Assembly (NCBI GenBank): GCA_031253835.1
Contig: JAIRVP010000001.1
Location: forward strand, 1-64,000
Origin: Burkholderia sp.
GTDB taxonomy: Bacteria > Pseudomonadota > Gammaproteobacteria > Burkholderiales > Burkholderiaceae
Reading direction: 5' to 3'
Length of the DNA: 64,000 bases
This document shows positions 19,413 through 27,917 of this stretch, in pieces. The translations under genes were made by a program, and so were the position numbers. Under the pieces are notes generated by a model. That model saw nothing but the letters and a program-made list of their open reading frames with translations, ran no database searches and was not told the DNA's origin. Position 1 is the stretch's first letter, and the number at the start of each line of letters is the position of its first letter.

Positions 19413-19461
19413 GCATGCCCCGCCGCCCGCGCGCTCGCCGCGGCGGGCGTCAAAGGGACAC

Positions 19462-19487
19462 AAGACGGCCCGCCGGCCGTCTTTTTT
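19462..19487 (+). terminator. terminator after the flavoprotein gene
   Basis: A 9-bp stem (19462-19470 with 19475-19483, loop CGCC) runs directly into a T-run ending at 19487. Confidence 0.88.
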
Positions 19488-19573
19488 CGCCCCGCGCGGC
19501 GCAGACCCGCCGGATGACGTCTTAAAATGGCGGTTTCCGGGCGCGGGCCCGCGTTTCATTCAGTGAGAGCGAA

Positions 19574-20524
19574 ATGAGCACCAAAGTTTTTGTCGACGGC
19601 CAGGAAGGCACGACCGGCCTCAAGATCTTCGAATACCTGTCGGCACGCAACGACATCGAGATCCTGCGTATCGATGAAGCGAAGCGCAAGGACGTCGACG
19701 AGCGCCGCCGCCTGATCAACGCGTCGGACGTCACGTTCCTGTGCCTGCCGGACGTCGCGTCGCGTGAATCGGCCTCGCTCGTCGAGAACCCGAACACGAT
19801 ACTGATCGACGCGAGCACCGCGTTCCGCACCAGCGACGACTGGGCGTACGGCCTGCCGGAACTGACCCGCGCGCAGCGCGAGAAGATTCGCACGTCGAAG
19901 CGCATCGCGGTGCCCGGCTGCCACGCATCGGCATTCGTGCTCGCGATGCGTCCGCTCGTCGATGCCGGCATCGTCGCGCCGACGTTCGCCGCGCACAGCT
20001 ACTCGATCACCGGCTACAGCGGCGGCGGCAAGTCGATGATCGCCGACTACGAGAATGCGGCGCCGGGCGGCAAGCTCGCGAGCCCGCGTCCGTACGCGCT
20101 CGGCCTCGCGCACAAGCACCTGCCGGAAATGGCCGCGCACACGGGCCTCGCGAACGCGCCGATCTTCACGCCGATCGTCGGCCCGTTCCTGAAGGGTCTC
20201 GCGGTGACGACCTACTTCACGCCCGAGCAGCTCGCGAAGCGCGCGACGCCGCAGGACGTGCAGCGCGTGTTCGCCGAGTACTACGCGGACGAAGCGTTCG
20301 TGCGCGTCGCACCGTTCGACGCGGACGCGAACCTCGACGGCGGCTTCTTCGACGTGCAGGCGAACAACGATACGAACCGTGTCGACCTGTTCGTGTTCGG
20401 CAACGCCGAGCGCTTCGTCACGGTCGCGCGCCTCGACAACCTCGGCAAGGGTGCGTCGGGCGCCGCGATCCAGTGCATGAACCTGAGCATCGGCGCGGCC
20501 GAGGACGCCGGTCTCAAACGCTGA
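19574..20524 (+). CDS. argC: N-acetyl-gamma-glutamyl-phosphate reductase, type 2
   Basis: Reduces N-acetylglutamyl phosphate to the semialdehyde in arginine synthesis. The 316-residue length and the start [14 protein letters not shown] mark the short type-2 form rather than the ~345-residue type-1 enzyme. The catalytic Cys is in VPGCHASAF (about residue 116). [14 protein letters not shown] (about 142-155) is the substrate region. It stands alone, away from other arg genes, behind the upstream terminator and before its own. Confidence 0.93.
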   Translation: MSTKVFVDGQEGTTGLKIFEYLSARNDIEILRIDEAKRKDVDERRRLINASDVTFLCLPDVASRESASLVENPNTILIDASTAFRTSDDWAYGLPELTRAQREKIRTSKRIAVPGCHASAFVLAMRPLVDAGIVAPTFAAHSYSITGYSGGGKSMIADYENAAPGGKLASPRPYALGLAHKHLPEMAAHTGLANAPIFTPIVGPFLKGLAVTTYFTPEQLAKRATPQDVQRVFAEYYADEAFVRVAPFDADANLDGGFFDVQANNDTNRVDLFVFGNAERFVTVARLDNLGKGASGAAIQCMNLSIGAAEDAGLKR

Positions 20525-20544
20525 TTCAGCATCGCACGCAATGC

Positions 20545-20569
20545 AAAGCCGGCCACTGGCCGGCTTTTT
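20545..20569 (+). terminator. argC terminator
   Basis: A perfect 10-bp stem AAAGCCGGCC (20545-20554) with 20558-20567, loop ACT, is followed by T residues. Confidence 0.9.
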
Positions 20570-20957
20570 ATTTACCCGTATCAGGCAATAAATAAAAAAT
20601 CCGGATCGCGCATTTACAAATATTTACAAGCTTTCCATTGCGCGATTACCAGCGAATTAACTCCCCCCTTCTTTCTCCAGTGAATCCCGAATAGGGATAA
20701 ACCGGATACCGCCGCTTTAAACGCTGCCGTTATACGCGGGAAGGCCCTTCGACAGCCTGCCCAGCGTCGTACTTCCCCCACTCCGGCAGCTTTCGGCGGC
20801 CTCTCGACCGTTTAAATTCTTACCGAATGCCGTATCGGACAAGGATTCAAATACCGCTACCCGTTTCAATCGCCTTTTTTAGACGGGTTCATCAATTGAC
20901 AGCAAAAATCAAGGCGGCGACATTAGCTCGCACAATTAAACGATTGGAGACAGCGGC
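20570..20957 (+). promoter_or_regulatory. AT-rich leader of the lipoprotein operon
   Basis: A 388-base region of lower GC without genes. A consensus TTGACA lies at 20896-20901. The best -10 at the right distance is only ACATTA (20920-20925), so the promoter call is weak. GGAGA (20945-20949) is the ribosome binding site of the first lipoprotein gene. Confidence 0.4.
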
Positions 20958-22376
20958 ATGTCGCACGCCTTATCGAAGGGGGTGGCAACGGCCTTTGCCA
21001 TTGCCCCTTTCCTGGTTGCATGTGGTGGGGGGGACGGTGGCGCACCTGCGCCGATCAACGCGCCCCAATGTTCCGGATCGAGCTGCGGCACGCAAGGGCC
21101 GCCGCCGTCGCAGCCCGTCAACGGCTCGCTGTGCCCGGCCAACGCCGACATCGTGAAGAGCACGTATCTCGGCGGCGCAGGTAGCGGCGAGATCGTCAGC
21201 GTCAACATCGACGCGGTCGCGATGACGTACACGCTCAAGTGGCTCGAATCGCCGATTCCGCTCGCGACCGGCACGGTCACGCCGAGCCGCGCCGGCACGA
21301 CGATCACCGGCAAGGTCATGCACCCGCCGACCGGCACGCTGCCGACCGCCGAGCAGACGCGCTGCGCGTTCGTGCTCACGCCGGGCACGGGCCCCGCGGC
21401 GAACGGCTCGACCTATTCGACCGCCGCCGACTTCAACCAGGCGAACCCGCCGATGCTGCTGGTCGGCATGGGCGTCGCGGGTGGCGGCATTCCGGGTGCG
21501 ACGGTCCAGTACGACGGGCTGACGATCATCCCGGGCATCGTGCAGAACGTCGGCCAGGTGCCGAACCGCCACTTCGATTTCTATCCGTTCCTCGGTTTCG
21601 CGAACACGACGACCGACCTCACGAAGCTGCCGGGCACGTACAACGCGCTGCTCTATCACCTCGTGCCGTCGGGCAACTACGCGACGATGGGCGTCAACTC
21701 GAACGAGACGTTCGATGCGAACGGCGCGTGCACGTCAACGGCCTCGGGCGGCTGCCTGACGACCGGCAATCCGTGGACGGCAAACGCGACCGGCGGCTAC
21801 CTCAACAGCACGAAGGCGCCGCAGACGCTGCCGCAGACGCGACTGCCGCTCGTCGGCGCGACCGGCAAGTCGGCGACCGCCCACATGGTGATCGGCCAGC
21901 TCAACGGCGCGACCGTCCCGGTGATCGTGCGAACGGGCAACGTGAACCTCGGCACGCCGCCGCTGCACGCCGATGCGCAGGTCGACGACGAATCGGGCAT
22001 CGCGGTGCTCGGCGCGGCAACGGCGATCACGTCGGGCGCGATCGACGGCGGCTACGCGGGCGCGGACTCGAACTTCAAGTACACGGCTGCGCTGATCCGC
22101 GGCAGCAACGCATCGTTCATCAACCCGACCACGCAGGCCGAGGAAGACGGCTTCACGCTCGACTACGGCCAGGCGACGCCGGGCCTGCTGAACGCGAAGA
22201 CGACGCCGCCGAGCGGGGCGACCTACCCGTCCGCATCGGGCGTGGTGATCGCGACGGGCGGGCTGTACGCGGCCCTGGTCCAGGGCACGGTGAACGGCGG
22301 CGTCACGTCGACGTCGGCGAACGCGACGACTTCGTCGACACCGTACTTCGGCGTGGGTGCGCAGATCAGCAAGTAG
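20958..22376 (+). CDS. DUF2957-type lipoprotein, first tandem copy
   Basis: A 472-residue predicted lipoprotein. The signal peptide ends in lipobox LVAC, with the acylated Cys near residue 22 followed by a Gly-rich linker. The body has paired signature segments YLGGAGSGE, GTVTPSRAG and MGVAGGGIPG, and ends in TPYFGVGAQI. It is a paralogue of the next gene. I place both in the DUF2957 family, seen mainly in Burkholderia, with no known function. Several Cys residues in the body could form disulfides. It is probably anchored in the outer membrane and in one transcript with the next two genes. Confidence 0.8.
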   Translation: MSHALSKGVATAFAIAPFLVACGGGDGGAPAPINAPQCSGSSCGTQGPPPSQPVNGSLCPANADIVKSTYLGGAGSGEIVSVNIDAVAMTYTLKWLESPIPLATGTVTPSRAGTTITGKVMHPPTGTLPTAEQTRCAFVLTPGTGPAANGSTYSTAADFNQANPPMLLVGMGVAGGGIPGATVQYDGLTIIPGIVQNVGQVPNRHFDFYPFLGFANTTTDLTKLPGTYNALLYHLVPSGNYATMGVNSNETFDANGACTSTASGGCLTTGNPWTANATGGYLNSTKAPQTLPQTRLPLVGATGKSATAHMVIGQLNGATVPVIVRTGNVNLGTPPLHADAQVDDESGIAVLGAATAITSGAIDGGYAGADSNFKYTAALIRGSNASFINPTTQAEEDGFTLDYGQATPGLLNAKTTPPSGATYPSASGVVIATGGLYAALVQGTVNGGVTSTSANATTSSTPYFGVGAQISK

Positions 22377-22516
22377 CGAACGGGGACGCGGCGGCGGCTG
22401 GCCCGCCGTCGCGTAACGCACGACGCGCGCGGCACGGCGCAGGCAGGACGAGCACAACCAACAGAAGCGGCCGACAGGGAGCTGGCCGCCGCACAAGACA
22501 AATCTGGAGGAGCAAC

Positions 22517-23758
22517 ATGAAGCGCAACCTCATTCTGGCGGCGGCCCTTGCCGCCCCCCTTCTTTCCGCCTGCGGCGGCGGCAGCGACAACCCGCCCCCG
22601 CTCGTCGAAGACCGGCTCTGTCCCGCCACGCTCGACTACAGCACCGTGTTCACGGGCGGCGCGGGCAGCGGCGAACTCGCGAAGGTCCAGCTCGACACGA
22701 CCAAGATGACCTGGCAGGTAACGTACGTGGAATCGGCCGTGCCGCGCACGACCGGCACCGTCACGCCGACCCGCGCGGGCACCGTCGACAGCGGCACGCT
22801 CACGCAGGAAACGCTGCTGCCGACCAACAAGCTGAACCAGTGCGCGTTCCGCCTGAACGGCGCGAGCCTCGATCCGTCGCGGCCGGCGCGGATCTTCGTC
22901 GGCGAAGGCGTCGCGGGCGGCACGATCCCCGGCAAGGAAATCCAGTTCAACGGCGTGCTCGGCCAGGCCGCGGTGCCCGACACGAAATTCCCGTACTACC
23001 CGTTCATCGGCTTCTCGTCGATCGAAACCGACATCACGAAGGTCGCGGGCACGTACAGCCATATCGGCTTCGGCGAAGTGCCGTCGCAGAACTTCGCGCC
23101 CGCATCGATCGACGCGAAGGTGACGATCAACGCGGACGGCTCGTGGACCAAGTGCGACTCGACCGGCCAGTTCGCCGGCGGTGCATGCGCGCAGCAGGGC
23201 ACGAACTTCGCGCAGTCCGCGGACGGCAGCGGCGCGTTCCAGTCGAACAACTACGCGAGCCAGCTGAAGCCGACGCTGTCGGCCACGCCGCAGGGCAAGG
23301 GCTTCATGATCGTCGGCAAGCTGCGCAACCAGCTTGTGCCGATCCTCGTGCGCACGGGGGTCGCGAACCCGAACCCGACGCCCGACAGCAACGGCGTGCC
23401 GGGCCTCACCGCCGACGACGAATCGAGCATCTCGATCCTCTCGCCGCAGACGGCCATCGCGGCCGGTTCGCAGAACGGCGAGTACGTGGGCGTCGACAGC
23501 CAGTTCGACTACCGGACCACCGCGCTGATCAACAACCAGGCCACGCTGCTCGATCCGTTCCAGCCGTCGCAGGCATCGCTCGCGACCGCGCTCGACCTCG
23601 ACTACACGCAGAAGGTGCCGGGTACCGTCACGACGATTCACACGGGTTCGGGCAGCACGTCGCCGACCGGCAAGTTCATCTTCACGGGTGGCGTGTTCGG
23701 TTTCCTCGATAACGCGGGATCGACGCCGTATTTCACGATCGGCGCATTCGTCCAGTAA
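22517..23758 (+). CDS. DUF2957-type lipoprotein, second tandem copy
   Basis: A 413-residue lipoprotein with signal peptide and lipobox LSAC (Cys near residue 19). It shares the segments GGAGSGE, TGTVTPTRAG, GVAGGTIPG and the closing TPYFTIGAF with the preceding gene, showing an old tandem duplication. GGAGGAG lies upstream of the ATG. Function unknown. It is followed after 18 bases by an OmpW-like gene, which suggests an outer-membrane set. Confidence 0.82.
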   Translation: MKRNLILAAALAAPLLSACGGGSDNPPPLVEDRLCPATLDYSTVFTGGAGSGELAKVQLDTTKMTWQVTYVESAVPRTTGTVTPTRAGTVDSGTLTQETLLPTNKLNQCAFRLNGASLDPSRPARIFVGEGVAGGTIPGKEIQFNGVLGQAAVPDTKFPYYPFIGFSSIETDITKVAGTYSHIGFGEVPSQNFAPASIDAKVTINADGSWTKCDSTGQFAGGACAQQGTNFAQSADGSGAFQSNNYASQLKPTLSATPQGKGFMIVGKLRNQLVPILVRTGVANPNPTPDSNGVPGLTADDESSISILSPQTAIAAGSQNGEYVGVDSQFDYRTTALINNQATLLDPFQPSQASLATALDLDYTQKVPGTVTTIHTGSGSTSPTGKFIFTGGVFGFLDNAGSTPYFTIGAFVQ

Positions 23759-23776
23759 GCGGAGGCGGAAGCCGTG

Positions 23777-24610
23777 ATGAAGAAAACCCTTCTCCGCGCG
23801 GCGGCCGGCGCCGCCGTGCTGGCGCCGCTCGCGGCGCACGCACAGAGCGCCGGCAGCAACGTCGTCACGCTCGGCTGGTTCCACGTGATGCCGCAGCAGA
23901 GCAGCACGCCGATGACGACCAACGTCGCGCCGACGCCGATCAACACGCCGCTGCGGTTGCCGCCGTCGTTCACGTCGCCGGGCACCGGGCTGCGCACGAG
24001 CGGCGCCGACACCGTCGGCCTGACGGTCAGCCACTTCCTGACCGACCACATCGCGGTCACGTCGGTGGCCGGCGTGCCGCCGGTGTTCAAGGTGTCGGGC
24101 CAGGGCACGATCAAGCCGCCGGGACCCGCCGGCGCGCTCGGCACGCAGAACATCGGGCTCGGGTCGGTCAACCCGATCGTGAAGAGCGTGCGGCAGTGGA
24201 GCCCGGCGGTGATCCTGCAGTACTACTTCGGGCAGGCCACCGCGAAGTTCCGGCCGTTCCTCGGCCTCGGCGTGTCGTACAACTGGTTCAGCGACCTGCA
24301 GCTCAACACGAACTTCATCAAGCAGACGCAGGACAACCTCGGCGCGATCCTCGCGGCGGGCGCGGGCAAGCCGGGTACGACATCGGTGGAAGCGAAAGCG
24401 TCGTCGTCATGGCAGCCGGTGTTCAACGCGGGCCTGCAGTACAACATGACGGAGCATTTCGGGCTGGTCGCGTCGGTGACGTACATCCCGCTGAAGACGA
24501 CGTCGACGGTGACGATCAAGGCAGCCGACGGTTCGGTGCTGGCCGAGTCGAAATCGGACCTGAAGGCGGACCCGATCATCAGCTACGTCGGGATGACGTA
24601 CAAGTTCTGA
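23777..24610 (+). CDS. OmpW-family outer-membrane protein
   Basis: A 277-residue beta-barrel protein. After the signal peptide (cleavage near AHAQ), alternating strands include VGLTVSHFLTDHIAV, FRPFLGLGVSYNWF (about residues 159-172) and a closing SYVGMTYKF ending in Phe, the usual outer-membrane insertion signal. OmpW barrels are small channels for hydrophobic compounds. An in-frame GTG lies directly before the ATG used here. It is the last gene of the three-gene set and convergent with the small RNA candidate. Confidence 0.85.
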   Translation: MKKTLLRAAAGAAVLAPLAAHAQSAGSNVVTLGWFHVMPQQSSTPMTTNVAPTPINTPLRLPPSFTSPGTGLRTSGADTVGLTVSHFLTDHIAVTSVAGVPPVFKVSGQGTIKPPGPAGALGTQNIGLGSVNPIVKSVRQWSPAVILQYYFGQATAKFRPFLGLGVSYNWFSDLQLNTNFIKQTQDNLGAILAAGAGKPGTTSVEAKASSSWQPVFNAGLQYNMTEHFGLVASVTYIPLKTTSTVTIKAADGSVLAESKSDLKADPIISYVGMTYKF

Positions 24611-24656
24611 CGCCGGCACGTGCCGGCGAATGGAAGGCCACGACAAAATCGCAGGC

Positions 24657-24716
24657 AAAAAAAAGCCCGCCTAAGAGGCGGGCTGAATCCATATCAGAGG
24701 AGACATGGAGGAGACA
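24657..24716 (-). ncRNA. candidate trans-acting sRNA with anti-SD motifs
   Basis: A short minus-strand transcript of about 60 nt is predicted from a good sigma-70 promoter (24723-24751) and a strong terminator. The terminator stem pairs 24664-24672 with 24676-24684 and an eight-U tail runs 24664 to 24657. The 5' part carries two C/U-rich motifs, UCUCCUCC and UCUCCUC, both complementary to Shine-Dalgarno sequences. The second lies in a 12-nt loop closed by a 5-bp stem (24705-24709 with 24688-24692). Such displayed anti-SD loops are typical of sRNAs that block translation. Related Burkholderia sRNAs have been reported (ncS27 is one I recall), but I cannot say whether this is the same locus. There is no coding potential. 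Confidence 0.72.
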
Positions 24717-24722
24717 GGTGCA

Positions 24723-24751
24723 ACTATAGCGAATCGGTTTCCGCAATGCAA
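24723..24751 (-). promoter_or_regulatory. sigma-70 promoter of the sRNA candidate
   Basis: On the minus strand TTGCAT (24751-24746), exactly 17 bases, then TATAGT (24728-24723). It starts 44 bases past the stop of the upstream LysR gene, so it is independent of that gene. Confidence 0.75.
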
Positions 24752-24794
24752 CATTTCCGTAGAGAAAATAAGGATTTTCCCTCGAATGCTGCCT

Positions 24795-25724
24795 CTAGTT
24801 CGCCATTGCTGTATCTGACCCCTTCCCGTTCTCCCGGTCGAGCACCTCGCCCAGCGCGTCGCGCAACAGCGCGACAGGCCGCACCAGCCGGCCCGGCAGC
24901 GTGCCGTGCACGATCCACACGTTGATCCGCGTTTCCAGCCCCGCCGTTTCCACCACCCTCAACGCATCGCGATGCGCGCTGCGCGCCAGCGCATTCGGCG
25001 CGGCGATGCCGATGCCTGCGCCGCGCGCGACCAGCGACAGCTGCAGCTCGGAGCCGAACGCCTCGACCGCGACGTCGAACGGCAGCCCGGCCGCGCCGAG
25101 CGCGCGGCTCAGCGCCGAACGCATCCCGCAGCCGTCCTGGCTCAGCACCCACGGAAAACCCGACAGCGTGTCGAGCGACAGCGGACCGTCCGGCAGCGGG
25201 AAGTCGCGCGCGGCCACGAGCACGGTCGGCTGCGTGGCAAGCAGCGTCGCGGTGAACGCGTCGGGCAGCACCGCACTGGCCGGCACCATCACGGCCGCGA
25301 CGTCGAGCGTGCCGCGCTCGATGCCCTGCATCAGCGCCGGCGACCAGCCGGCCGTCACGCGCAGCGTGAGGCGCGGGAACGCGTCGCGCAGCCGGTCGAT
25401 CGGCCGCTCGAGCGCCAGCTCGGACAGGAACGGCGGAACACCGATGCGCAGCTCACCGGACGGCTCGCTGTCCGGCGCCCCGGCCGCCATCAGCTCGTCG
25501 ACCGCGCCCAGCACGTTGCGCGCGAGCGCGTAGACGTCGCGGCCAGCGGCGGTCGGCTTCAGCGGCTTGCTTTGCCGTTCGAGCAGCGGCACGCCGAGCA
25601 GCGTTTCGAGGTTCTGCACGCGCCGCGTCAGGCCCGGCTGCGTCAGGTGGAGCTTTGCGGCCGCGGCGACCATCGACCCGCTGTCGACCACCGCGACGAA
25701 CGCCAGGAGATCACGCGTATTCAA
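24795..25724 (-). CDS. LysR-family transcriptional regulator
   Basis: A 309-residue LysR regulator. The winged helix is at residues 3-60 (FVAVVDSGSMVAAAAKLHLTQ, then RRVQNLE). The effector domain starts at GELRIGVPPFLSE. The start codon is TTG at 25724; no in-frame ATG is available that would give a proper LysR N-terminus. It is divergent from an MFS transporter, its likely target. It has no hairpin of its own before the sRNA promoter, and the sRNA terminator could also end its message. Confidence 0.88.
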   Translation of the reverse strand: MNTRDLLAFVAVVDSGSMVAAAAKLHLTQPGLTRRVQNLETLLGVPLLERQSKPLKPTAAGRDVYALARNVLGAVDELMAAGAPDSEPSGELRIGVPPFLSELALERPIDRLRDAFPRLTLRVTAGWSPALMQGIERGTLDVAAVMVPASAVLPDAFTATLLATQPTVLVAARDFPLPDGPLSLDTLSGFPWVLSQDGCGMRSALSRALGAAGLPFDVAVEAFGSELQLSLVARGAGIGIAAPNALARSAHRDALRVVETAGLETRINVWIVHGTLPGRLVRPVALLRDALGEVLDRENGKGSDTAMAN

Positions 25725-25731
25725 AACAAAC

Positions 25732-25774
25732 TCGCATAATCATGTTAGACATATTTCAATTGTCGCATAAACAT
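25732..25774. promoter_or_regulatory. direct repeats in the LysR-MFS divergent promoter
   Basis: TCGCATAATCAT (25732-25743) recurs as TCGCATAAACAT (25763-25774), 11 of 12 bases identical and 31 bases apart, about three helical turns. Their position between the divergent genes makes them candidate binding sites for the LysR protein. Confidence 0.5.
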
Positions 25775-25821
25775 CGGGCACCTACGATGGGGATTCCTTC
25801 GCCCCCCTTTCCAGGCCTCCG

Positions 25822-27105
25822 ATGAACTGCCCTGCCAACCGCTGCCCCGCCGCCGCTCCCCCGTCCGTCGCCGCGCCGCCCGCGTTGAGCGCCGGGATGA
25901 CGCTGTTCTTCGCCGCGACGGTCGGCGTGATCGTGATGGACCTGTTCGCCGCGCAGCCGCTGACGGGCCCGATCAGCGCGGACCTGCACCTGCCGCCCGG
26001 CCTCGCCGGCCTCGTCGCGATGCTGCCGCAGCTCGGCTATGCGGCCGGGCTCGTGCTGCTCGTGCCGCTGGTCGACCTGCTCGAAAACCGCCGCCTGATC
26101 GTCGCGACGCTCGCCGCGTGTGCGGCCGCGCTCGCGCTGCCCGCGTTCACGCGGTCCGGCACCGTATTCCTGCTGGCGACGCTCGCGGCCGGCGCCACGT
26201 CGAGCGTGATCCAGATGCTCGTGCCGATGGCCGCGTCGATGGCGCCCGAAGCGCAGCGCGGCCGCGCAGTCGGCAACGTGATGAGCGGGCTGATGCTCGG
26301 CATCCTGTTGTCGCGGCCGCTCGCGAGCCTGATCGCGGGCTCGGCCGGCTGGCGCGCGTTCTACCTGCTGGCCGCGGCCGCGAATGCGGCGATCGCCGTC
26401 GTGCTCGCGCTGCGCCTGCCGTCGCGCACGCCGCCGGTCACGGCCGGCTACCGCGCGCTGCTCGCGTCGATGGGGCGCCTGCTCGCCGACGAACCGGTGC
26501 TGCGCCGGCATGCGCTGTCGGCCGCGCTCGCGATGGCCGCGTTCAGCGCGTTCTGGACGGCCGTCGGGCTGCGGCTCGCGCAGCCGCCGTTCGCGCTCGA
26601 TCTGCACGGGATCGCGCTGTTCGCGTTCGCCGGTGCCAGCGGCGCGATCGTCACGCCGCTGGCCGGCCGCGCCGGCGACCGTGGCCACGGCCCGACCGCG
26701 CAGCGGCTCGCGCACGGCACGATGCTCGCGGCGCTCGTCGTGCTCGGCATCGCCGGGGCCGGCTGGTTCGGCTTCGACGCGCATGCGCATCGCGGCGTCG
26801 CGCTCGCGCTGCTGGCCGCCGGCGCGGCGCTGCTGGATGCGGGCGTCATCGTCGACCAGACGATCGGCCGCCGCGAGATCAACCTGCTGAACCCGGCCGC
26901 GCGCGGCCGCCTGAACGGGCTGTTCGTCGGTCTGTTCTTCGTCGGCGGCGCGCTCGGCGCGGCGCTCGCGGGCAGCGCGTGGGCATGGGGCGGATGGCGC
27001 GCGGTGTGCGGCGTCGGCTTCGCGTTCGCCGGCGCGGCCACCGTGCTCGGACTCGCGGCCGGACGCGCGGCCGGCGCGGCGGCGTTGACTCGTCCGCGTG
27101 CGTAA
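25822..27105 (+). CDS. MFS transporter
   Basis: A 427-residue major facilitator protein with about 12 hydrophobic helices after a 25-residue Ala/Pro-rich cytoplasmic N-terminus. Between helices 2 and 3 lies DLLENRRLI, a form of the MFS loop motif. It resembles the YnfM/arabinose-efflux-like group of exporters; the substrate is unknown. It is divergent from and probably regulated by the LysR gene. A strong hairpin follows. Confidence 0.85.
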   Translation: MNCPANRCPAAAPPSVAAPPALSAGMTLFFAATVGVIVMDLFAAQPLTGPISADLHLPPGLAGLVAMLPQLGYAAGLVLLVPLVDLLENRRLIVATLAACAAALALPAFTRSGTVFLLATLAAGATSSVIQMLVPMAASMAPEAQRGRAVGNVMSGLMLGILLSRPLASLIAGSAGWRAFYLLAAAANAAIAVVLALRLPSRTPPVTAGYRALLASMGRLLADEPVLRRHALSAALAMAAFSAFWTAVGLRLAQPPFALDLHGIALFAFAGASGAIVTPLAGRAGDRGHGPTAQRLAHGTMLAALVVLGIAGAGWFGFDAHAHRGVALALLAAGAALLDAGVIVDQTIGRREINLLNPAARGRLNGLFVGLFFVGGALGAALAGSAWAWGGWRAVCGVGFAFAGAATVLGLAAGRAAGAAALTRPRA

Positions 27106-27142
27106 ACGGACCTGAAGCCGGCCGTGAAGCGGCCCCGAAAAG

Positions 27143-27181
27143 CCGAACGCCCCGCCCTCTTGCGAGGGACGGGGCGTTCGG
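27143..27181. terminator. terminator between MFS and LysE genes
   Basis: A long stem pairs CCGAACGCCCCG (27143-27154) plus CCCTC with GAGGG plus CGGGGCGTTCGG (27170-27181), one unpaired A at 27169, loop TTGC. The genes on both sides converge on it. The T-tracts are weak on both sides. Confidence 0.75.
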
Positions 27182-27207
27182 TGCGCCGGAATCCGGTCAG
27201 GCCGAAA

Positions 27208-27846
27208 TCAGTGACGGACCAGCGCCATCATCGCGCCGAACCCGACGAACAGCCCGCCCGTCAGCCGGTTGAACACCTTCGCGACGCTCTGGCTCTTCAG
27301 CGTCGCGCCGATGCGCGTGCCGAACGACGCGTAGACGAGATACCAGCTCACCTCGATCACCGCGAACGTGACGACGAGGATGCCGAACTGCGGCAGTGTC
27401 GGCTCGGCCGCGTTGATGAACTGCGGCAGCAGCGCGGCCGCGAACAGGATCGCCTTCGGATTGCTGCCCGACACCAGGAAACCGTTGCGGTACAGCGCCC
27501 AGCGCGACGCGACGGCCGCCTGGCGGGCCGCCGGCTCGGCGTCGCCCGCCGGGACCTCGTCGGCGCCCGAGCGCCACGCCTTCACGCCGAGGTAGACCAG
27601 ATAGGCCGCGCCCGCGAAGCGCAGCGTGTTGAACATCGCCGGCCACGCCTCGAGCACCGCGCCGAGACCCGCCGCCGACACCGACAGCATCAGCACCATC
27701 GCGGTCAGGCAGCCGGCCATCGTCGACGACGAGCGCCGCAGCCCGTGCCGCGCGCCGTGCGTCATCACGAGCAGCATGTTCGGACCCGGAATCGCCGATA
27801 CGACGAACACCGTCGCCACGAAAAGCCACCACGTATGCAAGTTCAT
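27208..27846 (-). CDS. LysE/RhtB-family exporter
   Basis: A 212-residue inner-membrane exporter with about six helices. The family signature at the start, IPGPNMLLVMTHGARHG (residues 19-35), and KAWRSG near the middle are clear. Members export amino acids or their derivatives; the substrate here is unknown. It is transcribed after the downstream-lying oxidoreductase gene on the same strand (gap about 70 bases), so the two may share a message. Confidence 0.88.
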   Translation of the reverse strand: MNLHTWWLFVATVFVVSAIPGPNMLLVMTHGARHGLRRSSSTMAGCLTAMVLMLSVSAAGLGAVLEAWPAMFNTLRFAGAAYLVYLGVKAWRSGADEVPAGDAEPAARQAAVASRWALYRNGFLVSGSNPKAILFAAALLPQFINAAEPTLPQFGILVVTFAVIEVSWYLVYASFGTRIGATLKSQSVAKVFNRLTGGLFVGFGAMMALVRH

Positions 27847-27917
27847 GACTGCCTCTGCCTGAATGTCGGGAACACGAAATGTCGATTATGCCGTGCGCAT
27901 GGCGCTTCTGTCGCGCG

